64,000 bases of DNA from an uncultured Clostridia bacterium (GTDB lineage Bacteria; Bacillota; Clostridia; Oscillospirales; Ruminococcaceae). The number at the start of each line of letters is the position of its first letter. Position 1 is the stretch's first letter. The position numbers and the translations under genes are program-made. This document shows, one piece after another, positions 55,693-63,912 of this stretch. The notes under the pieces are model-generated. The model was given only the letters and a program-made list of their open reading frames with translations, did not search any database and was not told the origin of the DNA. Location of the stretch: NCBI GenBank assembly GCA_945829235.1, contig CALZUA010000004.1:62001-126000 (forward strand), given 5' to 3'.

Positions 55693-57228
55693 TCACCTCT
55701 CAATCGGCTCTGTAAAGCCAATCTTGCCGATTAAATCGAACCGAATTTCCGACTCCGAAAGCACCGTGATTTTGCTCACGATTTGCCCGAATTTTATCTC
55801 ATCAAATTCGGTTATCTGCGCGGATTTTTCGAGAATTGCAATCAGTTTTCGCAGTTCGTCAAGCCGTTCGTTTTCCTCATCATCAAGGCTTGCGCGAAGC
55901 TGTTTTTGCGCCGTCATCAGCTTCCTGTCAAGCTCCTGCGAGCGCGATTTGAAGTACGCGTCATCGAGCGTTCCCTGCGAATTCAGCACGGTCAGCAAGT
56001 GGATTTGCTGCTTTATTTCTGCGATATCTTTCCGCAGATTTGCAAGCTGAAAATTGCCGGATTTTTCTTTCTCGTAAAGAATTTCAAGTTGCCTTAACAT
56101 TGGCACAAGAATGGCTTTGTAATGCGCTTGGAGCTTGTTCCACAATCTCACAAATGCCATTTGAAACACACATTCGCCGATTTGCCGAATTTCACATTCT
56201 GTGAGACTTTTATGGTCGTGATTTCGGCAGACCCAATAGATTTTTTCGCGGTTTTTCTTTCGTCTAAATGTTCCGCCGCAACGTCCGCATTTGATTTTTC
56301 CGCTGAACACACTCTTTTGCGATGTGAAATCAACGTTTGGCTTCCTTGACTTTAGCAACGACTGAACCTTGTCAAAAATTTCGCGTTGAACTATCGGCTC
56401 GTGCGTTTCATGAATGTAGAATTTTGGCTTTTCACCGCGGTTTTCGACCAGTCGGAACGGGAGTGCATCTGTTGTGAATCTCTTTTGCAGAAGCGTGTCG
56501 CCTATGTATTTTTCATTGGTTAGAATTCTCAGAATTTGATTTGTTCGCCAGCATTTTCCGACGGGCGCCGGAATGTTAGTCCGGTTTAATCTCACCGAAA
56601 TTTCTTCCGCTCCAATTCCATCAACGTACCACTTGAATATTTGGCGAACCGTTTCGGCTTTTTCTTCGACAGGTATCATTTTTCCGTTGTCATAGGCAAA
56701 ACCGTAAGGCACCGAAGGATTTTTGTAGGTGCCGTCAACCATTTGTTTGTGGATGCCCATTCGAACATTTTTTGAGATTGAAATCGACTCTTCCTGCGCG
56801 AATTGACTGTGCAAAGTCAGCAGCATTTCCGTGCTGATTTCGGCGGTTTCGATGTCCTCTTTCTCGAAGTAAACGCTTATGCCAAGTGCTTTCAGCTCGC
56901 GTACCGCCGCCAGGCATTCGGTCGTGTTTCGCGCAAATCTTGACACGGATTTTGTGAGAATTCGGTCGATTTTTCCCTTGCGGCAATCGCTCATCAGCCT
57001 CTGAAAATCCGGACGTTTTGCCGCAGAAGTGCCGGTGATTCCCTCGTCCGCGTACATATCCACGAGCACCGCGTTGGTGCTATTTTTGAGCAGCTCGGTG
57101 TAGTAGCGAATCTGCGCTGCGAACGAGTTCAGCTGGTCTTCGCTGTCGATTGAAACTCGCGCATAGGCGGCAGTTCAGACAATTTCCGACTGCTGATTTT
57201 TCGCCGGAATTATCGTGATTTCAGCCAT
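55693..57228 (-). pseudogene. Large serine recombinase gene interrupted by an in-frame TGA
   Basis: Starting at ATG 57228 (AAAGGAGATGAAAAAAATG), the frame encodes MAEITIIPAKNQQSEIV, then TGA at 57177-57175, then TAAYARVSIDSEDQLNSFAA and the rest of a normal large serine recombinase (ITGTSAAKRPDFQRL, LTKSVSRFARNTTECL, zinc ribbon GKIKCGRCGGTF, coiled coil) to 55693. The catalytic Ser (ARVS) lies after the stop but before the first later Met (57069), so any re-initiated 458-residue product lacks it. It is probably inactive unless TGA is read through. A single CGA-to-TGA change would explain it. Confidence 0.85.
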
Positions 57229-57343
57229 TTTTTTCATCTCCTTTCGTAACACATTATACCGAAAAATTTTCGCTTAATCTATCACCAAACCTGACGAAAT
57301 ATCTGCGGGTTTTTTCATCAAAATTGACAAAAACGGATGCAGT

Positions 57344-57484
57344 TCAAAGTCCCGCAAGCCGCTTTATAACAGCGTTTTCAAGACTTGCTCTCTGCGTTTT
57401 TGTAATCAAGTTTTCGGCTAAAATCTTGTCCAGGAAAATCTTGCACAAGTAGAATTTGTATCTAATAATTGACTCGTTATCCAT
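57344..57484 (-). CDS. Small 46-residue protein in the recombinase operon
   Basis: MDNESIIRYKFYLCKIF followed by LDKILAENLITKTQRASLE and NAVIKRLAGL: an amphipathic, probably helical small protein. The start is strongly supported by GAGGTGAAGAATGG. It lies 8 bp after mazF and about 115 bp before the first recombinase, all on the - strand. Similar small proteins recur beside recombinases on Clostridia elements, as I recall; the function is unknown. Confidence 0.65.
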   Translation of the reverse strand: MDNESIIRYKFYLCKIFLDKILAENLITKTQRASLENAVIKRLAGL

Positions 57485-57492
57485 TCTTCACC

Positions 57493-57858
57493 TCAGTTGT
57501 ATTTTGAATTTAAACCCACGCTTATTTTCAGCGCGCGGTCAACCTCGTCCATTGTGAAATCGTTGATTTTGCCGATATAATCGGTCAAGCGCGATTTGTC
57601 GAGAACGCGGATTTGCTCAAGCATTATGCTCGAATTTTGCGGCAAACCCGAACTTCCCGCGAACGTGAAAACGTGCACGGGAAGCCTGTTCGGAATACGT
57701 TTTGTGGTGATTGGCGCAGCGATTGTAGTCGGGCTGTGCTTGTTGCCAACATTGTTTTGCAGAATCACCACCGGACGAAATCCGCCCTGTTCGCTGCCGA
57801 TTTTTGGTTCAAGATTTGCGAGGTAGATTTCCCCGCGCTTGATTTTTTTGTCGTTCAT
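57493..57858 (-). CDS. mazF: MazF/PemK-family endoribonuclease toxin
   Basis: The 121-residue protein has the MazF fold motifs: IKRGEIYLANLEPKIGSEQG, FRPVVILQNNVGNKHSPTTI with the catalytic Arg nearby, AAPITTK, and LEQIRVLDKSRLTDYIGKI. MazF toxins cleave mRNA at short sequences. No MazE-type antitoxin precedes it; the 46-residue protein after it is the only small partner. ATG 57858 is better spaced from AAAGGGAG than ATG 57864. On this mobile element it may act as an addiction or regulatory module. Confidence 0.85.
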   Translation of the reverse strand: MNDKKIKRGEIYLANLEPKIGSEQGGFRPVVILQNNVGNKHSPTTIAAPITTKRIPNRLPVHVFTFAGSSGLPQNSSIMLEQIRVLDKSRLTDYIGKINDFTMDEVDRALKISVGLNSKYN

Positions 57859-57884
57859 TTTCATTTCTCCCTTTATGTAAAATC

Positions 57885-57910
57885 TCGGCTCTGCGAAAAC
57901 ACAGAGCCGA
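57885..57910 (-). promoter_or_regulatory. Leader hairpin of mazF
   Basis: TCGGCTCTG (57885-57893) / CAGAGCCGA (57902-57910), 9-bp perfect stem with loop CGAAAACA, 27 bp upstream of the mazF start. It could be an attenuator or a barrier to upstream transcripts. Confidence 0.5.
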
Positions 57911-57954
57911 AATCTTATGTTAAAGCGGATTTCTCCGCTGTTTGCCTGTAAAAA

Positions 57955-58400
57955 TTGTCGTATTTGCCCCGCGCCCCCGACTATATGGGAGTATTTCAGA
58001 CCGCTGCTTAGCCTTGCAGCGTCATAGGTCTTTCACCTCAACATGGTTCTCATGAAGCCGCCCCCATTGCGTCAGGCTGTGGCTGGACGGAAGTATCATT
58101 GTCCCCTCGCACAGGTCATCGCGCACTTGCTGCCACGCAAGTATCGGGAGCCGCTCTTTATCGCTCGGTTTTGTATCAATTTACGGATTTTTGACGAGTT
58201 ATTTCTCGTTCGGCTAAGTGCAGGACTTGTCCGATTTTTGATAACTTAAACGTCTTGGCGCGAGGCTGAGGTCACGCTTAACTGCACTGCGTCCGCAGCG
58301 CTTTTGGCGTAACCCCCTCGACATCGTATCGAGCCTGCCGCTTTCTCCTTGTCAGGCTGCGCGAGGGAAAGTATCTGAAATACTGCTATTCGATTTTCAA
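57955..58400. ncRNA. Candidate structured RNA region
   Basis: About 450 bp without a plausible gene, visibly richer in GC than the flanks and dense in hairpins: AGACC-TATGA-CGCTGC/GCAGCG-GTCT (about 57990-58035), CTTGC/GCAAG (about 58125-58145), CTCGATAC.../GTCGAG (about 58317-58340), and a GCCTG/CAGGC pair around 58340-58360. It lies between the mazF-recombinase operon and the operator region. I do not recognise a known RNA family. The strand is uncertain. Confidence 0.35.
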
Positions 58401-58466
58401 TGAACTAAATCAGACTAGTTTGAACTCGTCTGCATTTTTATTGTAACATATATTTTCCCGAAAAAA

Positions 58467-58503
58467 TCCCGAGTTTCGGGAATGTTTTTCCGTTTTTCGG
58501 GAA
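58467..58503. promoter_or_regulatory. Twin operator sites upstream of the integrase gene
   Basis: TCCCG-AGTTT-CGGGA (58467-58481) and TTCCG-TTTTT-CGGGAA (58488-58503), centres 21 bp apart. The same pair in the same order and spacing occurs upstream of the XRE gene (60381-60417). A further half-site TTTTCCCGAAAAA lies at about 58454-58466. Confidence 0.7.
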
Positions 58504-58520
58504 TTCCTGTTTCTGCAAAG

Positions 58521-58550
58521 TTGGACTGCCGGTGTGAATTGTAATATAAT
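58521..58550 (+). promoter_or_regulatory. Promoter reading into the integrase cassette
   Basis: TTGGAC (58521-58526), 18-bp spacer, TATAAT (58545-58550). The transcript would start at the left 26-bp inverted repeat, so the promoter lies outside the possible invertible segment. Confidence 0.7.
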
Positions 58551-58560
58551 GATTGTGGGA

Positions 58561-59950
58561 TTTTCGCAAATTATTTCCATTTGTGAAAGGTAAAATCGGC
58601 TGAAAATCGCAATTCTAAAGCCAAAAATCAAGAAAAAAATATTGCTGACAGCTAATCTGAACGGATAATCGCACAGAATTGAAAAGAAAAAAACTCTTTT
58701 CAAGCGGATTTGCCGTCAGAAATGTTGTCAGGAACGGGGGTTACAGTATGGCAAGACGTGGCGAAAACATTTACAAGAGAAAAGACGGTCGCTGGGAAGG
58801 TCGCTATAAAAGCGGTGCTAGGGCTGACGGAACGGCGAAGTATTCCTCGATATACGGAAAGACCTATGCCGAGGTCAAAGCAGCGCTGTCGGAAAAGCGT
58901 GTTAATACAGCGGTTCCGGCTGTTCCAAAGAATTTGACGTTAAATAGTCTTTTTTTAATGTGGTTTTCAGATATTAGGCTGAAAGTCAAGGAGTCCACCT
59001 ATATGAACTATCAGATGAAATATGAAAAGCACATCAGCTCATCGCTCGGCAAAACGCTTTATGAAAGATTGACGGTTGAAAAACTTAATGATTTTGTTCA
59101 GGCAAAGCTGTCAAGCGGGCTTTCTGCAAAATACACCGCAGATATTGTGGCAGTAATCAAATCGGTGTGCCGCTTCGGTAAGAAACGCTTTGGTTATGAG
59201 GACAAATCGACATTTATGGCAATACCCAAAGGTAGGGCAAAAGAAAAAGAGCTGCTCGACAAGGCGGAGCAGACTCGGCTTAACAATTATTTAATAGCAA
59301 ATCCGGCACCTTCAAATGTCGGTATTTTATTATCAGCGGCAACGGGTATTCGTATCGGGGAGCTTTGTGCGTTGAAATGGGAGAATATCAATCTTGAAAA
59401 AAGAATTTTGACCGTCAGGAATACGGTTCAGCGGATTAAAAATATCGACGGTGATACTGCTACAAAGTTGGTTGTGACATCGCCCAAGAGCAGTTCATCT
59501 GTTCGTGAAATACCTCTGCCTGAGTTTATCATTCCGCTGTTAAGCAGTATTAAAGCAAACAACAATTGTTATCTTCTTTCTGGAACACGGAGTATTGTCG
59601 AGCCGCGAGTTATGCAGTATCGCTTCAAACACATTCTGAAAGAGCTGAAATTGTCAGACGTATCCTTTCATTCTCTGCGTCATCTTTTCGCCACGAATTG
59701 CATAGCAATCGGCGTTGATGTAAAATCTCTGTCGGAAATTTTAGGGCATAGCGGTGTGGAAATCACGCTCAATCGCTATGTTCACTCCTCAATGGAACGC
59801 AAAGCCGAGTATATGAAGTCGGTTTCGGCGCTGTTCTCGGTTGCTTAAAAAGATTATTTGCCGTCTGATTTCTCGTCAGAAAAGCAAAAAATCCCGCTTT
59901 GTTATACGGAATTTGGTCTTAATATCACAAATGGAAATAATTTGCGAAAA
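58561..59950. repeat. Perfect 26-bp inverted repeats flanking the integrase
   Basis: The left repeat 58561-58586 (TTTTCGCAAATTATTTCCAT + TTGTGA) and right repeat 59925-59950 are exact reverse complements with no mismatch. They enclose 1,338 bp that contain only the tyrosine recombinase gene. The flanks beyond the repeats do not match. The arrangement suggests sites for site-specific inversion or strand exchange by the enclosed recombinase. Confidence 0.85.
58748..59848 (+). CDS. Tyrosine recombinase (phage/Tn916-type integrase)
   Basis: The 366-residue protein starts with an arm-binding region (MARRGENIYKRKDGRWEGRY), a SAM-like core-binding domain (about 65-160) and a catalytic domain with the Arg-His-Arg-His-Tyr set: AATGIRIGELCALKW (first Arg), FHSLRHLFATN (His-x-x-Arg), LGHSGVEITLNRYVH (His and nucleophile Tyr). 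ATG 58748 follows GGGGG at suitable distance; the frame is open to a TTG at 58679. It is divergent from the recombinase operon and lies between perfect inverted repeats, so it may act on those sites. Confidence 0.92.
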   Translation: MARRGENIYKRKDGRWEGRYKSGARADGTAKYSSIYGKTYAEVKAALSEKRVNTAVPAVPKNLTLNSLFLMWFSDIRLKVKESTYMNYQMKYEKHISSSLGKTLYERLTVEKLNDFVQAKLSSGLSAKYTADIVAVIKSVCRFGKKRFGYEDKSTFMAIPKGRAKEKELLDKAEQTRLNNYLIANPAPSNVGILLSAATGIRIGELCALKWENINLEKRILTVRNTVQRIKNIDGDTATKLVVTSPKSSSSVREIPLPEFIIPLLSSIKANNNCYLLSGTRSIVEPRVMQYRFKHILKELKLSDVSFHSLRHLFATNCIAIGVDVKSLSEILGHSGVEITLNRYVHSSMERKAEYMKSVSALFSVA

Positions 59951-59998
59951 GGTATCGCAGGTGATATTTTGCCCTTTTTGCAGGCTTTTATTCCATTC

Positions 59999-60334
59999 TT
60001 ACTTGCTTGTTCGAGGGGCATAACCGTTCACCATACCGTCAATCAGCGCTTTCGCATCAGGTGCAAGATTTCTGTACATATCCAGTAGCTTCTGTTCTGA
60101 AAGACGAAGGCTTGCGGTAAATCCGTCTGTTTTGCTGTCCGCAAAGCAAAGTATGTAGTCAATGGATACACCGTAGAAATCGGCAAAACACCTCAATACA
60201 TCGCAAGGAATGTTTTCGCCGTTCTCATAAGCGGACAATCTTGACAGAGAAAGGTTAAGCCGTAACGATACCGCCGATTGTGTGAGGTTGCGGCTCTTTC
60301 GCAATTCATAAAGCCTGTTAGCCCTCTCTTTCAA
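59999..60334 (-). CDS. XRE-family transcriptional regulator
   Basis: The 111-residue protein has an N-terminal XRE helix-turn-helix (RLYELRKSRNLTQSAVSLRL, LSLSRLSAYENGENIPCDVL, FADFYGVSIDYIL) and a short C-terminal helical part. The start is a TTG at 60334 with a strong AGGGGGTGATAT upstream. A -10 TATAAT lies at 60359-60354 on the - strand. Twin palindromes just upstream (60381-60417) match those before the integrase gene, so it probably represses itself and the integrase/mazF region, in the manner of a phage or element repressor. Confidence 0.85.
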   Translation of the reverse strand: MKERANRLYELRKSRNLTQSAVSLRLNLSLSRLSAYENGENIPCDVLRCFADFYGVSIDYILCFADSKTDGFTASLRLSEQKLLDMYRNLAPDAKALIDGMVNGYAPRTSK

Positions 60335-60380
60335 AATATCACCCCCTGCTTATATTATAACAGGGTTTCACAGGCATTTT

Positions 60381-60417
60381 TCCCGTATTTCGGGAATGGG
60401 TTTCCGTTTTTCGGGAA
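60381..60417. promoter_or_regulatory. Twin operator sites upstream of the XRE gene
   Basis: TCCCG-TATTT-CGGGA (60381-60395) and TTCCG-TTTTT-CGGGAA (60402-60417), centres 21 bp apart, matching 58467-58503 in order, spacing and sequence. They overlap the expected -35 region of the XRE promoter. Confidence 0.7.
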
Positions 60418-60433
60418 TTTGGGTTAGAGAAAA

Positions 60434-60457
60434 TGCGGCAGATTGGGAACTGCCGCA
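60434..60457. terminator. Terminator of the ABC transporter operon
   Basis: TGCGGCAG (60434-60441) / CTGCCGCA (60450-60457) with an 8-base loop. On the - strand it follows the ATPase stop and is followed by TTTTCT; on the + strand it is followed by AAAA only. Confidence 0.75.
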
Positions 60458-60461
60458 AAAA

Positions 60462-61103
60462 TCATCTCACTTTTTCGAGTTTCCCCTTATCCATCTCGCA
60501 AACGGTGTCGCACAAAACATCAATATCCTCGGCGGAATGGGAGGCAATCAAGATTGTTTTGCCCTGCGATTTCAGGTCAAGCAAATATTGTCTCATATCA
60601 GCAACTCCGTCCTTATCAAGCCCGTTCATCGGCTCGTCTAAAATCAGCAAATCGGGATTTTCCATAATCGCCTGAGCAAGTCCCAAACGTTGCCGCATAC
60701 CGAGCGAATATTTTCCAACGTGCTTCTTGTCGTCGGGGTTTAATCCTACGCTTTTTATCGCGGCTTTTATTTCTTCCTTGCCGATTTTGTTGTTGATTTT
60801 CGCAAGAAATTTCAAATTGTTATACGCGGAATAATTCGGTAGAAATCCGGGAGTTTCGATAATCACGCCAACGTTTTCCGGAATGTCAACGTCCTTTCCG
60901 ATAACTTTGCCGTTTACGGAAATCCTTCCCGAAGTAACAGGCACGATACCGCAGATACACTTCATCAGCATTGTTTTTCCGCTGCCGTTTCTGCCGATTA
61001 AACCGTGAACTTTTCCTTGCTCAAAATCCACGCTTACTTGATTTAAGACAGTTGCGTCCTTAAATCTTTTGACAACGTTTTCAATGGTTATTACGTTATC
61101 CAA
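60462..61103 (-). CDS. ABC transporter ATP-binding protein
   Basis: The 213-residue ATPase shows Walker A GLIGRNGSGKTMLMK, the Q-loop region VGVIIETPGF, signature YSLGMRQRLGLAQAIM, Walker B LLILDEPMNGLD and the switch His in LIASHSAED. The start is a TTG (61103) directly after the permease stop, with GGAGGGAG upstream. It is the last gene of a lipoprotein-permease-permease-ATPase operon. Single short ATPases with two ABC-2-like permeases are typical of lantibiotic/bacitracin-type immunity or peptide exporters; the substrate is unknown. Confidence 0.92.
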   Translation of the reverse strand: MDNVITIENVVKRFKDATVLNQVSVDFEQGKVHGLIGRNGSGKTMLMKCICGIVPVTSGRISVNGKVIGKDVDIPENVGVIIETPGFLPNYSAYNNLKFLAKINNKIGKEEIKAAIKSVGLNPDDKKHVGKYSLGMRQRLGLAQAIMENPDLLILDEPMNGLDKDGVADMRQYLLDLKSQGKTILIASHSAEDIDVLCDTVCEMDKGKLEKVR

Positions 61104-61964
61104 TTACACTCCCTCCTTTGTATCAAGGCTTTTCTTCCGACCGAATATAAATATCCCCGCAATCAGCATTACGATAAGCCCGCCGTAAACGCACATACAA
61201 TACGCAAACGAGGGTTTGGCGGTCATATTGCCAACGTCGATATTGTTTAAGGTGTTCCACGAAATCGGAGAAAATCGAACGTAATCAATCCATCCGCCCA
61301 TTGCTACTAAAACCGTCCACACCACAAGCAGCGACGAAATAATAATCCCTATAAAACGAGTATTTGAAACCAGATTGCAGAAAAATACAATCATTCCGAG
61401 CAAAACCGCCGACAGCCACGAAGTCAGAAATGTGAAAAACACCGCCTGAACGGGTGTGAAATACTCAAGAATAATGTTCGGAACGTTAAGGAAATAAGCT
61501 TCTGCTGTTGACGCAACATTTGAATTTGCTATCATATAAAGCGTTTTTCCCCAATCAAGCGATGGTTCCGCGATAAAGACTGTCGAAATTATTGTAAGAA
61601 AGAAAATGAAAAAATAATATAAAGCGCTCGCGGTAAAAATATACAAAATCTGTCCTAACAGCCACTTTGCACGGCTTATTCTCGTGTAAACGAAAAGCTG
61701 ATTTTTATCGGTAAACGGCGCGTTGCAGAACATCAGCAAAACGGGCAGAGTAAAAATGACCTTTGTGTGATATTGAATGTACAAAAACGGGAAAATCCAC
61801 ATTGAAATTTTCGTCCCCAAAAATCCGGCGACTTTTTGCATATCGTCAACGTAAATTTGAACCATTATTATCAGCAGCGCCGCGATTGTCCACATTCGAT
61901 AATCGGCTGCCCATTTGCGAAGATTTTGCGCGCAGATTGCCCAAACCGCTTTAATTGAACCCAT
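61104..61964 (-). CDS. ABC-2-like permease (second)
   Basis: The 286-residue integral membrane protein has about six hydrophobic segments, for example IAALLIIMVQIYV near residue 30, FTLPVLLMFCN, IFTASALYYFFIFFLTI, FFTFLTSWLSAVLLGMIVFF, FIGIIISSLLVVWTVLVAM and YGGLIVMLIAGIFIFG at the end, followed by a basic tail GRKKSLD. This is the layout of ABC-2-type exporter subunits. It overlaps the upstream permease by 14 bp and starts at AAAGGAAGGTGCAAAATG. Confidence 0.8.
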   Translation of the reverse strand: MGSIKAVWAICAQNLRKWAADYRMWTIAALLIIMVQIYVDDMQKVAGFLGTKISMWIFPFLYIQYHTKVIFTLPVLLMFCNAPFTDKNQLFVYTRISRAKWLLGQILYIFTASALYYFFIFFLTIISTVFIAEPSLDWGKTLYMIANSNVASTAEAYFLNVPNIILEYFTPVQAVFFTFLTSWLSAVLLGMIVFFCNLVSNTRFIGIIISSLLVVWTVLVAMGGWIDYVRFSPISWNTLNNIDVGNMTAKPSFAYCMCVYGGLIVMLIAGIFIFGRKKSLDTKEGV

Positions 61965-62703
61965 TTTGCACCTTCCTTTCCACCGTTTTTGTAAATATAA
62001 TTCCGCAGATAAGCGAAACGGTGATGAAAACCGCGTTTGTCCACAAAAACGCCGGAAGCGCGCTCATTTCGGTGTGCGAGAGCGAAATACTCCACAAGTT
62101 GAAATTATCGGGGAAGTTCATTGTGACGCGCTCAATCGCGTAGCTGAAAACAAACGGCGCACAAATTGCGATATATTTGCTCGGGAAAAAAGCCGTCAGC
62201 ATAAGCCCCATAACCGACCACATAGCGCAGCTTGCCGCGAAAACAAATGTAGTCGCCGCCAAATCAAGCACGGGAAATCCGTTTAAGGAAAATATTCCGT
62301 AAGGACCGGATTCCGCACCTCCTCCGACAGAGTAAAACGGATAAAAAATTGAATATATTCCCGCGAATATCATCATTCCGAAAAAAACTGTTGCAAGCGC
62401 GGAAATATAGCACACCGCAGCGTTTGCGACAGAGTATTTTTTCGCGCTTTTCCGTGTTACGCAATTCGTTGTCACCATACAATTCCATTCATCGGAAAAA
62501 TTTGCCGCAAACGGCAGCGCGCCCAATATTACGAATATTTTACGGTAACCGTCAAGAGAACGGATAATCTCCATTTCCATCAAAACGTCGCTGCCCTTAA
62601 ACGCGCTCGGCAAAAGCCGCAAACTGCAAATACCGATTACGCCCGCAATTCCTATGTAAAACAGCGGCGAACGAAATAATTTATAAAAATAGGCATTAAG
62701 CAT
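61951..62703 (-). CDS. ABC-2-like permease (first)
   Basis: The 250-residue membrane protein begins with a short cytoplasmic segment (MLNAYFYKLFRSPLFYI) leading into a first helix, and has about six hydrophobic helices (FYIGIAGVIGICSLRLL, AVCYISALATVFFGMMIFAG, TTFVFAASCAMWSVMGLMLT, TNAVFITVSLICGIIF). It ends in a basic tail. AAGGTGAGAAAATG supports the start. Its partner permease and ATPase follow; the two different permeases probably form a heterodimer in the cytoplasmic membrane. Confidence 0.8.
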   Translation of the reverse strand: MLNAYFYKLFRSPLFYIGIAGVIGICSLRLLPSAFKGSDVLMEMEIIRSLDGYRKIFVILGALPFAANFSDEWNCMVTTNCVTRKSAKKYSVANAAVCYISALATVFFGMMIFAGIYSIFYPFYSVGGGAESGPYGIFSLNGFPVLDLAATTFVFAASCAMWSVMGLMLTAFFPSKYIAICAPFVFSYAIERVTMNFPDNFNLWSISLSHTEMSALPAFLWTNAVFITVSLICGIIFTKTVERKVQNGFN

Positions 62704-62712
62704 TTTCTCACC

Positions 62713-63912
62713 TTAATCTCTTGCTGCAATATATCTGTGTCCCGTATCAGCCCAGATATATTCGTATTTTTGAGAACGGTAAAGAAAACTACTGAGTTCC
62801 GAAGTCTCATTGTCTAACTCAAGTGACGAATATCCTGCGAATTCCCACGCGGGCTTAAAATTTACAGTCATGTTGTCGGACGTGCCGCTGTAGGCGATAT
62901 AAACGGGTTGACACCTGTAATATTTTGTTGTTGAAGTTGGTACCAGATTGGAGAGATATTCCTTAAATTTATCGACCGATTTATTCGTATTGCAATTTAC
63001 TGTGACATTTTCCACGACCTCATAACTCTCCGAAAAAATAGTTGATATATTCAGCGATATTATTTTGTCTTTTGAAACAACGGCAATAGCGCCGGGGTCT
63101 TTTATTGCAAATCCGCTGCTAGCTTCAGCGTCCGTATAATAATATGCTGTGCCAGCCATTGCAAGCTCGGTGTTTTCAAAAACCTGCGGATATCGTAAGA
63201 TGTATATTTCCTCGTTTTCTGTCCAAGGGGTTGCCTCAAATTCCGTCCCTTGCTTGTCCAAGGTATCTTTCACATATGGCAGTACCAAATTCGCGAATTC
63301 TGCGCGGACGGAAATTACGCGCGGCTTTCCTAAATTTGTAATCCCGAGTTTATTTATCATCTCTCTTGCGCGTTTGTCGGCGTCCGCTGACGAAAATGCC
63401 GCAAGCTCGCCGTTTGTGGCATAGCAATCGTCAATCAAAGCACAATCGTTCGCTACGAAGCCATAAACGCTGCCGTATTGATATTCACCGCCCGTTTCGG
63501 CTGTATCTTCATAGCTAAATCGTCCGGGCTGTATGATGATATCCAACCCGTCTTCCGTTTTCCAAAAATACATTTTTTCATCGGGATAAAACGGTTCATC
63601 TCTTTCATTTAACTCGGCGATTTCCTTGTCCGCAAGAAAAAGCCGTTCTATTTCTTCCTTATCCCACGTTTTCAAGGTGAGCTTTATCGTTGGAAATTCA
63701 TCGGGAATATTATCGGGCATACTTAAATCGAGTATAAATTTGTCCGAAATTTGTATTGGTGATGATGATTGAAGATCGGTACTCTGAGCCAAATTATCGA
63801 GTTCGGTGCTCTGATCCGAATTATCAATAGGAGCTTGACCTGTCGGGTAACAACCGGTGAGCAGCATTGTAAGCAGGACAATTATTGCAGTCGAAGATAA
63901 TGCTTTTTTCAT
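62713..63912 (-). CDS. Secreted lipoprotein of the ABC transporter operon
   Basis: The 399-residue protein begins with a lipoprotein signal peptide: MKKALSSTAIIVLLTMLLTG followed by the lipobox Cys (LTGC). A Ser/Asp/Gln-rich linker precedes an extracellular domain that I do not recognise (FILDLSMPDNIPDEFPTIKL, GLDIIIQPGRFSY, VSVRAEFANLVLPYVKDTL-like, CQPVYIAYSGTSDNMTVNF). ATG 63912 follows GGAGGAGTTCAAA; the frame extends five codons further upstream. The gene is first in the operon, 9 bp before the first permease, so it may sense or bind the transported compound outside the cell. Confidence 0.85.
   Translation of the reverse strand: MKKALSSTAIIVLLTMLLTGCYPTGQAPIDNSDQSTELDNLAQSTDLQSSSPIQISDKFILDLSMPDNIPDEFPTIKLTLKTWDKEEIERLFLADKEIAELNERDEPFYPDEKMYFWKTEDGLDIIIQPGRFSYEDTAETGGEYQYGSVYGFVANDCALIDDCYATNGELAAFSSADADKRAREMINKLGITNLGKPRVISVRAEFANLVLPYVKDTLDKQGTEFEATPWTENEEIYILRYPQVFENTELAMAGTAYYYTDAEASSGFAIKDPGAIAVVSKDKIISLNISTIFSESYEVVENVTVNCNTNKSVDKFKEYLSNLVPTSTTKYYRCQPVYIAYSGTSDNMTVNFKPAWEFAGYSSLELDNETSELSSFLYRSQKYEYIWADTGHRYIAARD

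Noticed and set aside
57175-57177. UGA as a sense codon (recoding) in this organism
   Set aside because: Many genes in the window end in TGA at the expected position (hrcA, the receiver-like gene, the third recombinase), so TGA is a normal stop.
58561-59950. The 26-bp repeats as ends (attL/attR) of the mobile element
   Set aside because: They are inverted, not direct, and enclose only the integrase gene, so they do not bound an excisable element.
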